Source: a virus. Taken from it: DNA of 64,000 nt. The stretch spans positions 21,851 to 85,850 of IMG/VR virus record IMGVR_UViG_3300033146_004974; one strand, written 5' to 3'. The notes under the pieces were generated by a model. It had not been told where the DNA came from and did not search any database. It worked only from the letters and a program-made list of their open reading frames with translations. Below, piece by piece: positions 25,788 to 34,122 of this stretch. The translations under genes and the position numbers were made by a program. Each line of letters opens with the position of its first letter. The stretch's first letter is position 1.

Positions 25788-26312
25788 GTGAAAGTTAGAC
25801 ACGGTTTTGTTTCAAATTCATCGTCAAGTTCGTTTCAATGCGGAGTTTGTGATGAAATTGCATCAGGTTGGGATGTCTCTTTTGAAGATTGGGGGATATA
25901 TCAGTGCGGCATTTGTGAACAAACATATTGCGAACATCATGCGTTACCATTGACGTTTGGGAATGTCCAAAGGGGAGTTGAAAAACTGATAAAAAACAGT
26001 GAAAAATCATTTTCCAATGATTTTCATGTTGACCAAGAAGTTTTGCAAATTTTGCAGAATCATTCTGGGATGCTTGATGAACACGGACTGGATGATTTGC
26101 AAGAACTTTTCGAAGCCGGGACAAAATGGTCTGAACCAATGGTGAGAAACTTTGTTGCAACAGTTTGTTGTCCAATGTGTTCAATGCAAAAGATGTCTCC
26201 AAGATTATATGTTAAGTACATCTTGAAACATCATTTGAAGATGACTGAAGAAGAGGTGCTGGCTTCTTTGAGAGGGAATGGTGTTACATTTGAACAACTT
26301 ATGTCACCATGA
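25788..26312 (+). CDS. Protein with N-terminal GFVSNSSSSSF motif and zinc fingers
   Basis: 174 residues, GTG start behind GGGAAAATAA. The start KVRHGFVSNSSSSSFQ is a striking motif shared by the N termini of many otherwise unrelated small proteins of phages and bacteria; its meaning is unknown to me. The body has Cys pairs CGVC, CGICEQTYCEHH and CCPMC, probably one or two zinc fingers. It follows a peptide-type radical SAM gene by ten bases, so the motif may be a modification or recognition tag. Confidence 0.7.
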   Translation: MKVRHGFVSNSSSSSFQCGVCDEIASGWDVSFEDWGIYQCGICEQTYCEHHALPLTFGNVQRGVEKLIKNSEKSFSNDFHVDQEVLQILQNHSGMLDEHGLDDLQELFEAGTKWSEPMVRNFVATVCCPMCSMQKMSPRLYVKYILKHHLKMTEEEVLASLRGNGVTFEQLMSP

Positions 26313-26370
26313 ACTCAGGAGGAGAAGAACAGTGAACAAATTACAATAACGTAAAAAGCTGAGGAAAAAA

Positions 26371-27624
26371 ATGAGTACATTCACATTCAAAGAAGTTTTG
26401 GCTGCAATCCCATATCTCATTGACAATCAGACTGGGAAGAAAAAGTTTGGCATCATGCTTCGTGGTCCACATGGAATTGGCAAAAGCGAATTTATTGCTC
26501 AAATTGGCCACAAATTGGGGAGAAAAGTTCTTGATGTTCGTCTTTCACAAAAAAGTGAAGGCGATTTGATGGGATTGCCAACAATTGTTGAAGGAGATGA
26601 TGGTTTTTCTTCAACAAGATTCCACTCTCCAGAATGGTTTATGCAAGCCTGTCGCGAACCAGTTGTTCTTAATATGGATGAGTGGGATCGAGCAATAACA
26701 GAAGTTCGCCAAGGAGCTTTTGAAATTGGCGATTCAAGAAAGCTGGATATGAAAGAGCTTCATCCAGATACTTTAGTTTTTACAGCGTGCAATTCTGGAA
26801 CTGAATTGACTTCTGGTCAATATGATGTTAATGATCTTGATCCAGCGGAACTTGATCGTTGGTTTGTCATTGATTTAGAACCTTCCGTTGACGACTGGTT
26901 GGCGTGGGCTTCAAAAAATGAAATTCCAGAAGTGATTTGGGATTTTCATAATGAAAATTCAAGAACCACAAATCATCTGGAATTCAATGGGGTTTCAGAA
27001 CCAAACAAGATTTACCCTTCGAGAAGAAGTTGGGCAAGATTTGCGGACGCAATCAATAATTATCTTCTTCTTGAAAAGAAAAAAAATGTTGGGGAAATGG
27101 ATAAAGAAATCCTTTTCTTCCTTGGTTGCGGATTTCTGGGGGATGAGACAACAGCAGCTTTTATTAAATACACTCAAGAGTACAAACATGGTGAAAAACC
27201 TTCCCTGGAAGACATTCTTGACCATGGGAAGTTCCACAAGTTGAAGACCTGTGAAGCAACTGATCACATTGCAATTGTGGAGAAGTTTAAGAAAAAATAT
27301 CCTGTCACAAAGGGTGATACATTCATTCTTAATGGGCAACAGATTGAGAATCTTGCGGAGTATGCAGTAAATTATTGCCCACCTGAAGTAGCAATTTTGT
27401 TGTTTAATCATGTCACTTTCCTTCCTGCAAAGGATGAAGAAATTCAAGTTTTGATGAGACGAACGAGGAGAGAAAGAGGGAGCACTCACCCAACGGGACG
27501 GTTGTTTTCAGATGCAATGAGAATTTATAATTGCAAAGTTTTTGAAAAGAGAACAGGGGAGTTGACAACATTCAAAAAGTATTTTGCTTCATTTGCTGGG
27601 AAATCTTCTCTGATCAGTTTTTAA
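26371..27624 (+). CDS. MoxR-like AAA+ ATPase
   Basis: 417 residues. Walker A GPHGIGKS (32-39), Walker B VVLNMDEWDR (98-107) and sensor-1 FTACNSG fit the MoxR branch. The GLP segment after Walker A and the SRRSWARFADAI region follow the same family. Such ATPases remodel protein complexes together with a VWA-domain partner, which is encoded next. The substrate is unknown. ATG 26371 follows a GAGGAAAAA site. Confidence 0.85.
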   Translation: MSTFTFKEVLAAIPYLIDNQTGKKKFGIMLRGPHGIGKSEFIAQIGHKLGRKVLDVRLSQKSEGDLMGLPTIVEGDDGFSSTRFHSPEWFMQACREPVVLNMDEWDRAITEVRQGAFEIGDSRKLDMKELHPDTLVFTACNSGTELTSGQYDVNDLDPAELDRWFVIDLEPSVDDWLAWASKNEIPEVIWDFHNENSRTTNHLEFNGVSEPNKIYPSRRSWARFADAINNYLLLEKKKNVGEMDKEILFFLGCGFLGDETTAAFIKYTQEYKHGEKPSLEDILDHGKFHKLKTCEATDHIAIVEKFKKKYPVTKGDTFILNGQQIENLAEYAVNYCPPEVAILLFNHVTFLPAKDEEIQVLMRRTRRERGSTHPTGRLFSDAMRIYNCKVFEKRTGELTTFKKYFASFAGKSSLISF

Positions 27625-27625
27625 A

Positions 27626-27645
27626 CGCAATGCTTTTGCATTGCG
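27626..27645 (+). other. Intercistronic hairpin
   Basis: A perfect 8-bp stem CGCAATGC/GCATTGCG with a TTTT loop lies in the 39 bases between the MoxR and VWA genes. There is no T run after it, so it is more likely an mRNA-stability or expression-ratio element than a terminator. Confidence 0.5.
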
Positions 27646-27663
27646 GAATTGGGGTGGTGAAAA

Positions 27664-28980
27664 ATGTCTCTTTTTGAAAAAGAAGTCGTCAGATTATTAT
27701 ACGAAGAACCGTTTTTTGCAGCTTTGTCAATGAGGATTAATAAACGTGCGATAAAAGGTGGGCATATTGCAGGAGTGGGGATTGTCAATGGACGTTTGGA
27801 AATGGTTTATAATGAAGAAATGTTTTTCAGTCTCGATGCTGAAACGCGTCTTGGGCTTTTAAAACATGAAATGTATCACATTGTTTTGGCGCATTTAACG
27901 GAAAGGCTACTGTACTCAGACGAATCAAAAGAGATGCAAGAAATTTATGCAGTTGTTGCTAACATCGCTAAAGATTTAGCAATTAATACGCATATCCCCT
28001 CATTGAGCGGTGTTAAAAAGGTGCTTGTTAAAGGTGAAATGCAGGAAATTTATTTTTGTATTCCAGGTGGTAAGGGATATGAAAAATATCCTCCGAATTT
28101 GACTTCTGAAGCATATTACGACATGCTTAAAAAAGATGAGGAATTCCTCGCGACATTCAAATGTTCAGTTTGTAAAAAGAAGATTCCATTTAATGAAAAA
28201 GACGAGCTGAAAGATGATTATTGCAAAGGTTGCAAAGGTTACGGCGGGGTTTTGGGAGAAAGTGGTCCAGAACATGGGAATCACGATAAGCATGAAGGAT
28301 TTGGAGAATCGAAAGTCAATGATGCGATTCTTAAGGATGTTCTAAACAAGGCTTACAAAGATGGATTGCGCAAAGGTTTTGGGTCTTTGTCGCATGAATA
28401 TCAGGAGCTTTTGAAAAATTATTTTTCAAACTATGTTGATTGGAAGATGCTTTTTAGAAGATTTGTAAAATTTTCCATCAGAAATGGAAAAAAATCATCT
28501 TTGATGAAGTTGAACAAACGATATCCTTATATGTTTGCAGGAAAGAAATATAACAGAACTGCCAACATTGCGGTGTCAATTGACGAAAGCGGCTCTGTTA
28601 GCAATGAAATGCTTGAAGTGTTCATAGCAGAGCTGAACTCTCTTTCGAGAATGGTGGAATTTACTGTTATCCCTTTTGACACAAAGATAAACAAAAAAAA
28701 TATCTTTGTGTGGAAAAAGGGGAGCAAATTAGATTTTATTCGTCGCCAAGCTGGCGGAACCGACTTCGATGCACCGACAAACTGGGTGAATGAGAATAAA
28801 TCTCCAAATGGTTCTAAATTTGATGGTCACATTATTCTAACAGATTTAGAAGCTCCTCAACCTGGCCCAAGTCGTTGTAAAAGAATGTGGATTACAACTG
28901 AATCATGCAGTAATAGCTATTTCGATCCAAAAAGCATTGGAGAAGTTGTTACTTATATCCCGGATGAACAACTAAGATAA
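27664..28980 (+). CDS. VWA-like protein with HExxH-type metallopeptidase N terminus
   Basis: 438 residues. The N-terminal region carries HEMYH (68-72), the pattern of the putative metallopeptidase domain that precedes VWA-like domains in DUF2201 proteins. A Cys pair region (CSVCKKKIPF and CKGCKGYGG) could bind zinc in the middle. The C-terminal VWA-like domain has a MIDAS-type DESGSVS (307-313), GGTDFDAPTNW and LTDLEAP. It is the expected partner of the MoxR ATPase upstream. Whether the phage pair acts on host or virion proteins cannot be told. Confidence 0.8.
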   Translation: MSLFEKEVVRLLYEEPFFAALSMRINKRAIKGGHIAGVGIVNGRLEMVYNEEMFFSLDAETRLGLLKHEMYHIVLAHLTERLLYSDESKEMQEIYAVVANIAKDLAINTHIPSLSGVKKVLVKGEMQEIYFCIPGGKGYEKYPPNLTSEAYYDMLKKDEEFLATFKCSVCKKKIPFNEKDELKDDYCKGCKGYGGVLGESGPEHGNHDKHEGFGESKVNDAILKDVLNKAYKDGLRKGFGSLSHEYQELLKNYFSNYVDWKMLFRRFVKFSIRNGKKSSLMKLNKRYPYMFAGKKYNRTANIAVSIDESGSVSNEMLEVFIAELNSLSRMVEFTVIPFDTKINKKNIFVWKKGSKLDFIRRQAGGTDFDAPTNWVNENKSPNGSKFDGHIILTDLEAPQPGPSRCKRMWITTESCSNSYFDPKSIGEVVTYIPDEQLR

Positions 28981-28991
28981 AAGGAAGGAAA

Positions 28992-29318
28992 ATGAGTAAA
29001 GAAATTTTAAAAACTGAACAAACACAAGAGAAGTTACAGGCTGTTGAGATTGAAGTTGTGAAGCAACGTTCGATTTTAAAACTTTTAGATTTTTTAAACG
29101 AATCCAGTTACAATTATGATTTTGTAAATGGCAAAGGGCACTTCTTTCGTTTGAGATTGAAGATTGCTGGACAAGAAATGAACGAATATGCTACAATTGA
29201 TTTTCATTTTTTATTTGCAGCAGCAGAAGGTGAATATCAGTTTTTGAACAAATTTAAGAATTATTTGCTTTCCATCTTAACAATTATAGACACGGAATTG
29301 TTAAGATGGAAAGCATAA
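28992..29318 (+). CDS. Hypothetical protein (108 aa)
   Basis: ATG 28992 behind AAGGAAGGAAA, 12 bases after the VWA gene. A helical start (EQTQEKLQAVEIEVVKQRSI) leads to an alpha/beta body. Its place suggests a small third member of the MoxR/VWA operon. Unrecognised. Confidence 0.6.
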   Translation: MSKEILKTEQTQEKLQAVEIEVVKQRSILKLLDFLNESSYNYDFVNGKGHFFRLRLKIAGQEMNEYATIDFHFLFAAAEGEYQFLNKFKNYLLSILTIIDTELLRWKA

Positions 29319-29353
29319 TGAAAAATGAAAAACCACCATCTTCTTAGGTACAC

Positions 29354-29374
29354 CCGCGCGCATTATGCGCGCGG
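29354..29374 (+). other. Strong GC hairpin in a noncoding gap
   Basis: CCGCGCGCA and TGCGCGCGG pair perfectly (9 bp) around a TTA loop. It stands out in AT-rich DNA. No T run follows. The 146-base gap 29319-29464 holds only this and a ribosome site (AAGGAAGC). It could be an RNA structure that stops or protects transcripts. Confidence 0.5.
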
Positions 29375-29464
29375 CACGCAAGAGCGTTATAGTAAAAAGA
29401 ATGATAACCTTCAGGGGGCTAAAATTTATTGCTAGTTTTCAGAAAATTTTAAAAGGAAGCTACA

Positions 29465-29671
29465 ATGAAATTTAAGGAGTTTTCACCAAATATTAATGCA
29501 GCTTTCACCGGATGGACGTTGTTCGAAACGATTAGAATAATGTCAAAGGAAGGTGAAGTGGTGATGAGATGCGAAAATATGGACTGGCTTTGGGAATATC
29601 AAGAGATTGATGGAATTAAGGTGCAAACCATATTTAAAATAGGGCAATATTTCTCAAGAGTTGAACAATAA
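29465..29671 (+). CDS. Solitary MKFR/W-Q family small protein
   Basis: 68 residues starting MKFKEFSPN and ending YFSRVEQ. The N-terminal MKF(K/R) and C-terminal F-S-R-x-x-Q match the family of the 51.8-57.6 kb array, though Trp is replaced by Glu. The central DWLWEYQEIDGIKV occupies the place of the D-aromatic motif. AAGGAAG precedes the ATG. Confidence 0.6.
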   Translation: MKFKEFSPNINAAFTGWTLFETIRIMSKEGEVVMRCENMDWLWEYQEIDGIKVQTIFKIGQYFSRVEQ

Positions 29672-29699
29672 ATGTGATGGTTAAAACGTGAGGTCAAAA

Positions 29700-29786
29700 A
29701 TGGTTAATATCATTTTAACAATGGCTTGGCTATCCATTTTGATAGCCTTCGCCATTCTTTTTTATTTAAGATTTAGCCATGAATAG
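29700..29786 (+). CDS. Micro-membrane peptide (28 aa)
   Basis: ATG 29700 behind GTGAGGTC; ends TAG 29784-29786. The product is nearly one transmembrane helix (IILTMAWLSILIAFAILFYL) with a short polar tail RFSHE. No family assigned. Several similar micro-peptides occur in the window. Confidence 0.5.
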   Translation: MVNIILTMAWLSILIAFAILFYLRFSHE

Positions 29787-29805
29787 CTCGGAATTCGCGC
29801 GCCAC

Positions 29806-29840
29806 TTGACTAGACATGTGCCTATGTTAATGTCTAGTCA
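29806..29840 (+). promoter_or_regulatory. Promoter P5 within an 11-bp inverted repeat
   Basis: TTGACT at 29806-29811 and TAATGT at 29828-29833 (spacing 16). The perfect inverted repeat TGACTAGACAT (29807-29817) and ATGTCTAGTCA (29830-29840), 12 bases apart, covers both elements, as an operator for a dimeric repressor would. It drives the gene at 29864. Confidence 0.6.
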
Positions 29841-29863
29841 TGGCATGGCAAAGGGGGAGTAGC

Positions 29864-30592
29864 GTGCGACAAAAAATAGAATTTCTCTTGAATTCGATTA
29901 CGAACGTTAAAACAGGAAGACATGCTATAAGAAAGATGTCTAGACTTTTAAAGGAAAATGGCGAATTTGTTGCACCAATTGGTTTGGGCAATATAAAAAC
30001 GGGATTGCCCGGATTTTATCGAAAGGTTGGTGACAATTGTCCAACTTGTAAGTTTAAAAACGATGGGTGTTACGCTCAACTTGGTTATGTTGGGATTGTT
30101 GAAAAACGTTCTCCAACTTCTTCTGAAGCGGCTTTGAACGGATTTCTTATCTCCACAATTGTTTCGCAAAAATATTACAACAAACCTTCAAGATTGTTTG
30201 TATCTGGTGATATTTTTATAAATGGAGAATATGACAAAGAATTACATAATTCTTTAATTGAAGCTGGACAAATTCTCCAAACAATTTTTGGAACAGAAAC
30301 TCTTGCATATGGATACACTCATGGCAAAAATCTTTTAAAAGAAATTAAAGAATTGAAGAGTGCTGGAATTGTTTTATTGCAATCAGAATTTCATGGTGTT
30401 GGAGGTTCTGTTGTTCATCATTTTAATAAATTTGATGAGCTAAAAAGTAATGAATTTCGCTACATAAAATGTCCTGCACAGCTCAGAAAAGATTTCCAAT
30501 GCAGTGATTGCAAATTATGTATCAAATCTTATGAAAAGAAGTTGTGCATTGTTTTTAATCCACATGGGGCACTGAAAGGGAAATTCAAATGA
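29864..30592 (+). CDS. Conserved phage/plasmid protein with CPxC-CYA and CxxC-LC motifs
   Basis: 242 residues. GTG 29864 behind AGGGGGAG is preferred to ATG 29840, which would lie at the transcription start. N-terminal NCPTCKFKNDGCYAQLGYVG and C-terminal IKCPAQ, CSDCKLC and IVFNPHG are the marks of a family I know from phages and mobile elements (DUF7227-like), whose role is unknown. The central LFVSGDIFINGE and YGYTHG also fit. Cys residues probably bind zinc or an Fe-S cluster. Coupled by ATGA to the next gene. Confidence 0.65.
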   Translation: MRQKIEFLLNSITNVKTGRHAIRKMSRLLKENGEFVAPIGLGNIKTGLPGFYRKVGDNCPTCKFKNDGCYAQLGYVGIVEKRSPTSSEAALNGFLISTIVSQKYYNKPSRLFVSGDIFINGEYDKELHNSLIEAGQILQTIFGTETLAYGYTHGKNLLKEIKELKSAGIVLLQSEFHGVGGSVVHHFNKFDELKSNEFRYIKCPAQLRKDFQCSDCKLCIKSYEKKLCIVFNPHGALKGKFK

Positions 30593-31320
30593 GAATTCAA
30601 ATTGTTTCTGATCTGCACATTGAAAATTATGCAGATTACAATTGGCTTATTGAAGAGATAATAGCAACAAAAAACAAATATAAATCCGACATTCTTGCAA
30701 TTGCAGGAGATGTCGGAAATTATCCGAAAAATTTAGAATTGATTGAAAAATTTGGGAAATATTTTTCTCAAGTTATTTTTGTATGGGGGAACCACGATTA
30801 TTACAACAACCGTGGAAAATTAATTTTAGAAACCGAAAAAAGATTCGCAAAATCGGATAATATCCATTGGTTGCAACAAAATAGAATCGAAATTGATGGT
30901 CAAGGGTTTATTGGGGCGACATGCTGGTTCCCCAAAAGAAAAGATGATCAAAAATATGCTCACATGATGGCCAACAAAATTTATTCTGAATCAGAAGGAA
31001 TGTCGTGGATTTATTCTCAACATCGCTTGGCAAAGAAATTTTTTAAAGAAAATATGAAAGATGGTGATATAGTTTTGACTCACCATATGCCAACATATCG
31101 ATGCGTGAGTCCAAAATTTTCTGGTTCCCCTTTGAATCGTTTTTTTGTCTCTTCAATGACGAAAGAAATTAAAAAGGCTAAACCTTCTTTGTGGATTTGT
31201 GGTCATACACATGACAAATTTTCGGTAGAACAGTTTGAAACAGCAATTGTAGCAAATCCTTTTGGATATCCGAGCGAGATAAGGTTGCGAGGAATTTCAG
31301 AACTTGTTTTGGAATGGTGA
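30589..31320 (+). CDS. Calcineurin-like metallophosphoesterase
   Basis: 243 residues. The metal-binding motifs are present in order: SDLHIE (D8, H10), AGDVGN (D41), GNHDYY, TLTHH-type VLTHHMPT and CGHTHD. Such enzymes act on phosphomono- or diesters of nucleotides, RNA or proteins. The substrate is not clear; a role in removing terminal phosphates from cleaved RNA would suit the RNA ligase at 36.6 kb but is inference. Overlaps the previous gene by ATGA. Confidence 0.85.
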   Translation: MRIQIVSDLHIENYADYNWLIEEIIATKNKYKSDILAIAGDVGNYPKNLELIEKFGKYFSQVIFVWGNHDYYNNRGKLILETEKRFAKSDNIHWLQQNRIEIDGQGFIGATCWFPKRKDDQKYAHMMANKIYSESEGMSWIYSQHRLAKKFFKENMKDGDIVLTHHMPTYRCVSPKFSGSPLNRFFVSSMTKEIKKAKPSLWICGHTHDKFSVEQFETAIVANPFGYPSEIRLRGISELVLEW

Positions 31321-31364
31321 GCACTGTTTGAAACATTCTGAAACGGCACGAATTCACGCTCCGC

Positions 31365-31394
31365 TTGACAAAACAGAGGTGTTCATGCGACGCT
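31365..31394 (+). promoter_or_regulatory. Promoter P6 (TTGACA-18-GACGCT)
   Basis: TTGACA at 31365-31370 with GACGCT at 31389-31394, and the upstream box TGAAACGGCACGAATTCACG 21 bases before the -35. The -10 is weak, but its position matches P7 and P8. The 119-base gap 31321-31439 holds this promoter and a GGGGGG ribosome site. Confidence 0.6.
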
Positions 31395-31439
31395 TAGATT
31401 GTGGGAAAGACATAAAGCGTTGACCAAACGGGGGGAAAA

Positions 31440-31667
31440 ATGAAAAAGAATCTTTGGATCATTGCAAAAAAAAGTCAGGGAGCAGAAATTGTTTACTGTT
31501 TTCATGATTCTTTTCATGGAGCTACCAAGGATTTAAGAGAGAATCGTTATCCATTCTCTCACTACCTTCGAAGAGAAAATGACAACGATTTTTATCGTTG
31601 TCATTTCTGCAAAAGGAAGATGCGATTAAATGAAAGATGTTCTTGCACGATTCCTAAAAGAGGATGA
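31440..31667 (+). CDS. Small protein with C-terminal zinc-binding Cys
   Basis: 75 residues, first gene after P6. The C terminus has CHFCKRKMRLNERCSC, a likely zinc knuckle. Basic. No family recognised. It overlaps the deaminase gene by ATGA. Confidence 0.6.
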   Translation: MKKNLWIIAKKSQGAEIVYCFHDSFHGATKDLRENRYPFSHYLRRENDNDFYRCHFCKRKMRLNERCSCTIPKRG

Positions 31668-32092
31668 GTAAGTATTTCTCGGAAGAGGGAAAGATTGTTC
31701 AATTGTCCAGAAGACAAAAAAATATCGTTTCCCTAGCAAAGAATATCTCTTTTCAATCACAACATCCGACTTTTTTTCATGGTGCCGTTCTAGTTCGTGG
31801 TTCAATAATCATTAACACAGCGTGCAATACCTTGGACTATTCTTACTTTGGGAATAGATTTAGAAATGATGGTTTCAAAGCGACTCGTCACGCTGAGTTG
31901 AGTGTCATTTTAGGAATTCCCAGGAAAAATACAACTGGTTCTGATATTTATGTTGTCAGGACTAATAAAGATTCTATGTTTTGTAATTCAAAACCTTGCA
32001 TGATGTGTAGCAATGCTATGTTATATGTTGGCATCAAAAGAGTCTTTTTCTCTGATGAAAAAGGATTCATCAGAGTTATCAAATTGCTATAG
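31664..32092 (+). CDS. Cytidine/deoxycytidylate deaminase-fold enzyme
   Basis: 142 residues. The zinc site is complete: RHAELSVIL (H76, catalytic E78) and PCMMC (C112, C115). The fold is that of cytidine/dCMP deaminases. Substrate could be dCMP, giving dUMP for ThyX, or a free base or nucleoside; the sequence does not decide. The N-terminal SRRQKNIVSLAKNISFQS helix is unlike the usual dCMP deaminase allosteric region. Confidence 0.82.
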   Translation: MSKYFSEEGKIVQLSRRQKNIVSLAKNISFQSQHPTFFHGAVLVRGSIIINTACNTLDYSYFGNRFRNDGFKATRHAELSVILGIPRKNTTGSDIYVVRTNKDSMFCNSKPCMMCSNAMLYVGIKRVFFSDEKGFIRVIKLL

Positions 32093-32111
32093 CCTCGCCC
32101 TGGGAGAAACG

Positions 32112-33458
32112 ATGCGTCAAGTAAGAATCCATTCAACAAGAGTTAAAGATTTTGAAAGAAGGTTGCGCGCAATTGAAAAGAAGGCGCGCAAGGCTGGAAT
32201 CGAACCACCAAAGGCTCAATTTTCGACTCTTGAAGAAGTTCCTTATTTTTCCTATGATGGGAAAGATTTGGATTCTTATGATGGTTCGAGAACTCCCCGT
32301 GGATATCATGTCTATCATATTTATATGGTGACAAAACCCGATTATCAACTCCCTGGAGGATGGGAGTTGAAAGCTGCAATTGAACATGAAGAGGAAGCCA
32401 ACATGATTTATTCATGGGATGGAGATAAATCTTATGAAGAATTCAGAAAAGCTCCTGCCATTTGTGATCATTGCAAAACGAATCGCAAAAGGAATTTGAC
32501 ATATCTTGTCAAAAATTCTGAAGGGGACCTAAGACAAGTTGGCAAAACTTGTTTGAAGGAATATATGGGAATCGATGCTGCGAAAGCGTTGCTAGCCATT
32601 GATTCAACTCGTTTGGAAAATATGGGTTGGGATGGTGAGGCAAAAATTCCATCAAGATATCCAATTCATTTGACAATTGCTCTTGCAAAAGAGGAGATTG
32701 AAACAAGTGGATATCATAAAACCTCGGAAAAAAACTCGACGAAAGATGCTGTTATCGAAACGTTTATGATGTTGGAAAGCAGGAACGAAAAAGTCTTGCA
32801 AAGCGCCAAGGGCTATATTGCAAAAGCTTTAGACAAACATGGACAGTATGCAAAGGAAGCTGTTATTTGGATGAAGTCCGAAACTTTTGACAATGATTAT
32901 TTAAACAATTTGAAGGCAATCTGTTTAACTTCTTCTGTTTCAACAAAGAGAATGGGACTTCTCGTTTCAATGCCTTTGGCATATGACAATCATTTGAAAA
33001 AGTTGAATGCAGACAAAACAAATGACATTGAATCTGTTTATTTTGGAAGAGTCGGGGATAAGATTGGCACTCTTTTGACAAAAAGTGATCGCACTTGTGA
33101 AAGATTGACTTATTTCACCAATTTAAAAACTGGTGAAATTGTCGCATTTTCCGACACTAGATTGACCAATTTGCGAGCACAAGATTATGACAAATCTATG
33201 CTAGCAGGTTTGTTTTTAACTGTTACCACAAGGAAAGTTGTCGATGGTTATTACGGTGTTAGTACATTATTAAAAATGGTTGACTCCGAAGGGCATTTGT
33301 TCGTTTATTTTAAAAGCGGATATTTTGACGAAGTAGTTGATCCCGGTGATCAAATTATTTTGAAAGGAACAATCAAGAGGCATGAAATTTTCAACAATGT
33401 TAAGCAAACAGTTTTGACAAGATGCTCAATCACTAAACTTCAAGGTGTAGAAGAATGA
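32112..33458 (+). CDS. Zinc-finger protein with C-terminal OB-like domain
   Basis: 448 residues from ATG 32112 behind GGGAGAA; a longer in-frame start lies inside the deaminase gene. The middle has AICDHCKTNRKRNLTYLV and DLRQVGKTCLKEYMG, a zinc-finger block shared by a family of phage and mobile-element proteins. The final 90 residues (GVSTLLKMVDSEGHLFVYF, DPGDQIILKGTIKRHE) look like an OB-fold, so nucleic-acid binding is likely. No enzymatic motif is visible. Exact role unknown. Confidence 0.65.
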   Translation: MRQVRIHSTRVKDFERRLRAIEKKARKAGIEPPKAQFSTLEEVPYFSYDGKDLDSYDGSRTPRGYHVYHIYMVTKPDYQLPGGWELKAAIEHEEEANMIYSWDGDKSYEEFRKAPAICDHCKTNRKRNLTYLVKNSEGDLRQVGKTCLKEYMGIDAAKALLAIDSTRLENMGWDGEAKIPSRYPIHLTIALAKEEIETSGYHKTSEKNSTKDAVIETFMMLESRNEKVLQSAKGYIAKALDKHGQYAKEAVIWMKSETFDNDYLNNLKAICLTSSVSTKRMGLLVSMPLAYDNHLKKLNADKTNDIESVYFGRVGDKIGTLLTKSDRTCERLTYFTNLKTGEIVAFSDTRLTNLRAQDYDKSMLAGLFLTVTTRKVVDGYYGVSTLLKMVDSEGHLFVYFKSGYFDEVVDPGDQIILKGTIKRHEIFNNVKQTVLTRCSITKLQGVEE

Positions 33459-33655
33459 AAGTTTACAAGAAAATTGAATATATTTTACAGTGCGACATAT
33501 GTCGCACAATCCTAAGCTTCACGATTGGCGAAGCTCTTGAAAACGATAACCAATTGGAATGCCCAGAATGCCACAATTTTTTAATGGTTGGCGAGGATAT
33601 CCCAAGCGTATATCTCACCATTGAAGAATATGAGGAAAAGGAAAAAAGACGTTGA
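33455..33655 (+). CDS. Small zinc-ribbon protein (66 aa)
   Basis: Overlaps the previous gene by ATGA. Two Cys pairs, CDIC (13-16) and CPEC (36-39), make a classic zinc ribbon. The acidic C terminus is EEYEEKEKRR. May contact nucleic acid or RNA polymerase; unproven. Confidence 0.65.
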   Translation: MKVYKKIEYILQCDICRTILSFTIGEALENDNQLECPECHNFLMVGEDIPSVYLTIEEYEEKEKRR

Positions 33656-34113
33656 AAAACGGATTTTCTAAAAAAAGAGTTCGCAAAGGATTCCCTGAAT
33701 TGGTCCATGGTGAATATTATACTACAAATGTTCAACCATTCTGGAACAGGTTTGTACCATTTGATAAAGACTTGAAACTTTCAATGTTTGCTTTGTCAAT
33801 TTCTTTTGAAAATTTAGAACCTTTCGCCATTGGGGTTAGGAATTTAAATGGCGAATTTCTTGTGGGATATGAAAAGACAATTCTAGGAAACGAATTGTTC
33901 ACTTCGTTCGATGGCCAGAAGGAATTTTTAAACAGATTCATCACGAATCCAGAAATCAGTTTTTTATTGGTTTGGCAAAGTTTGCTTATCAATGCAGATG
34001 AGCAACAGAAGATTCCATACCTTTTGTCGAAGGAATTTGTTAACTTTTCTGGAATCGTGTTAAGAGGGAATGCGCAAAGGGTTAAGAGCTTTTCTCTTTT
34101 TGCAAAACCGTAA
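33652..34113 (+). CDS. Hypothetical protein (153 aa)
   Basis: TTG start at 33652 overlapping the previous TGA; AAGGAAAAAAG lies upstream and no early ATG is available. The N terminus is basic (FSKKRVRKGFPELVHGEYY), the rest alpha/beta. Unrecognised. Confidence 0.55.
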   Translation: MKNGFSKKRVRKGFPELVHGEYYTTNVQPFWNRFVPFDKDLKLSMFALSISFENLEPFAIGVRNLNGEFLVGYEKTILGNELFTSFDGQKEFLNRFITNPEISFLLVWQSLLINADEQQKIPYLLSKEFVNFSGIVLRGNAQRVKSFSLFAKP

Positions 34114-34122
34114 GGAAAGATC

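Noticed and set aside
26332-26349. Five-codon frame MNKLQ behind a strong AGGAGGAG site
   Set aside because: It is too short to be a gene. It may be a decayed gene start or a leader for the MoxR gene, but nothing else supports this.
29318-29347. Nine-codon frame MKNEKPPSS in a TAATG overlap
   Set aside because: Too short to judge and with no ribosome site of its own.
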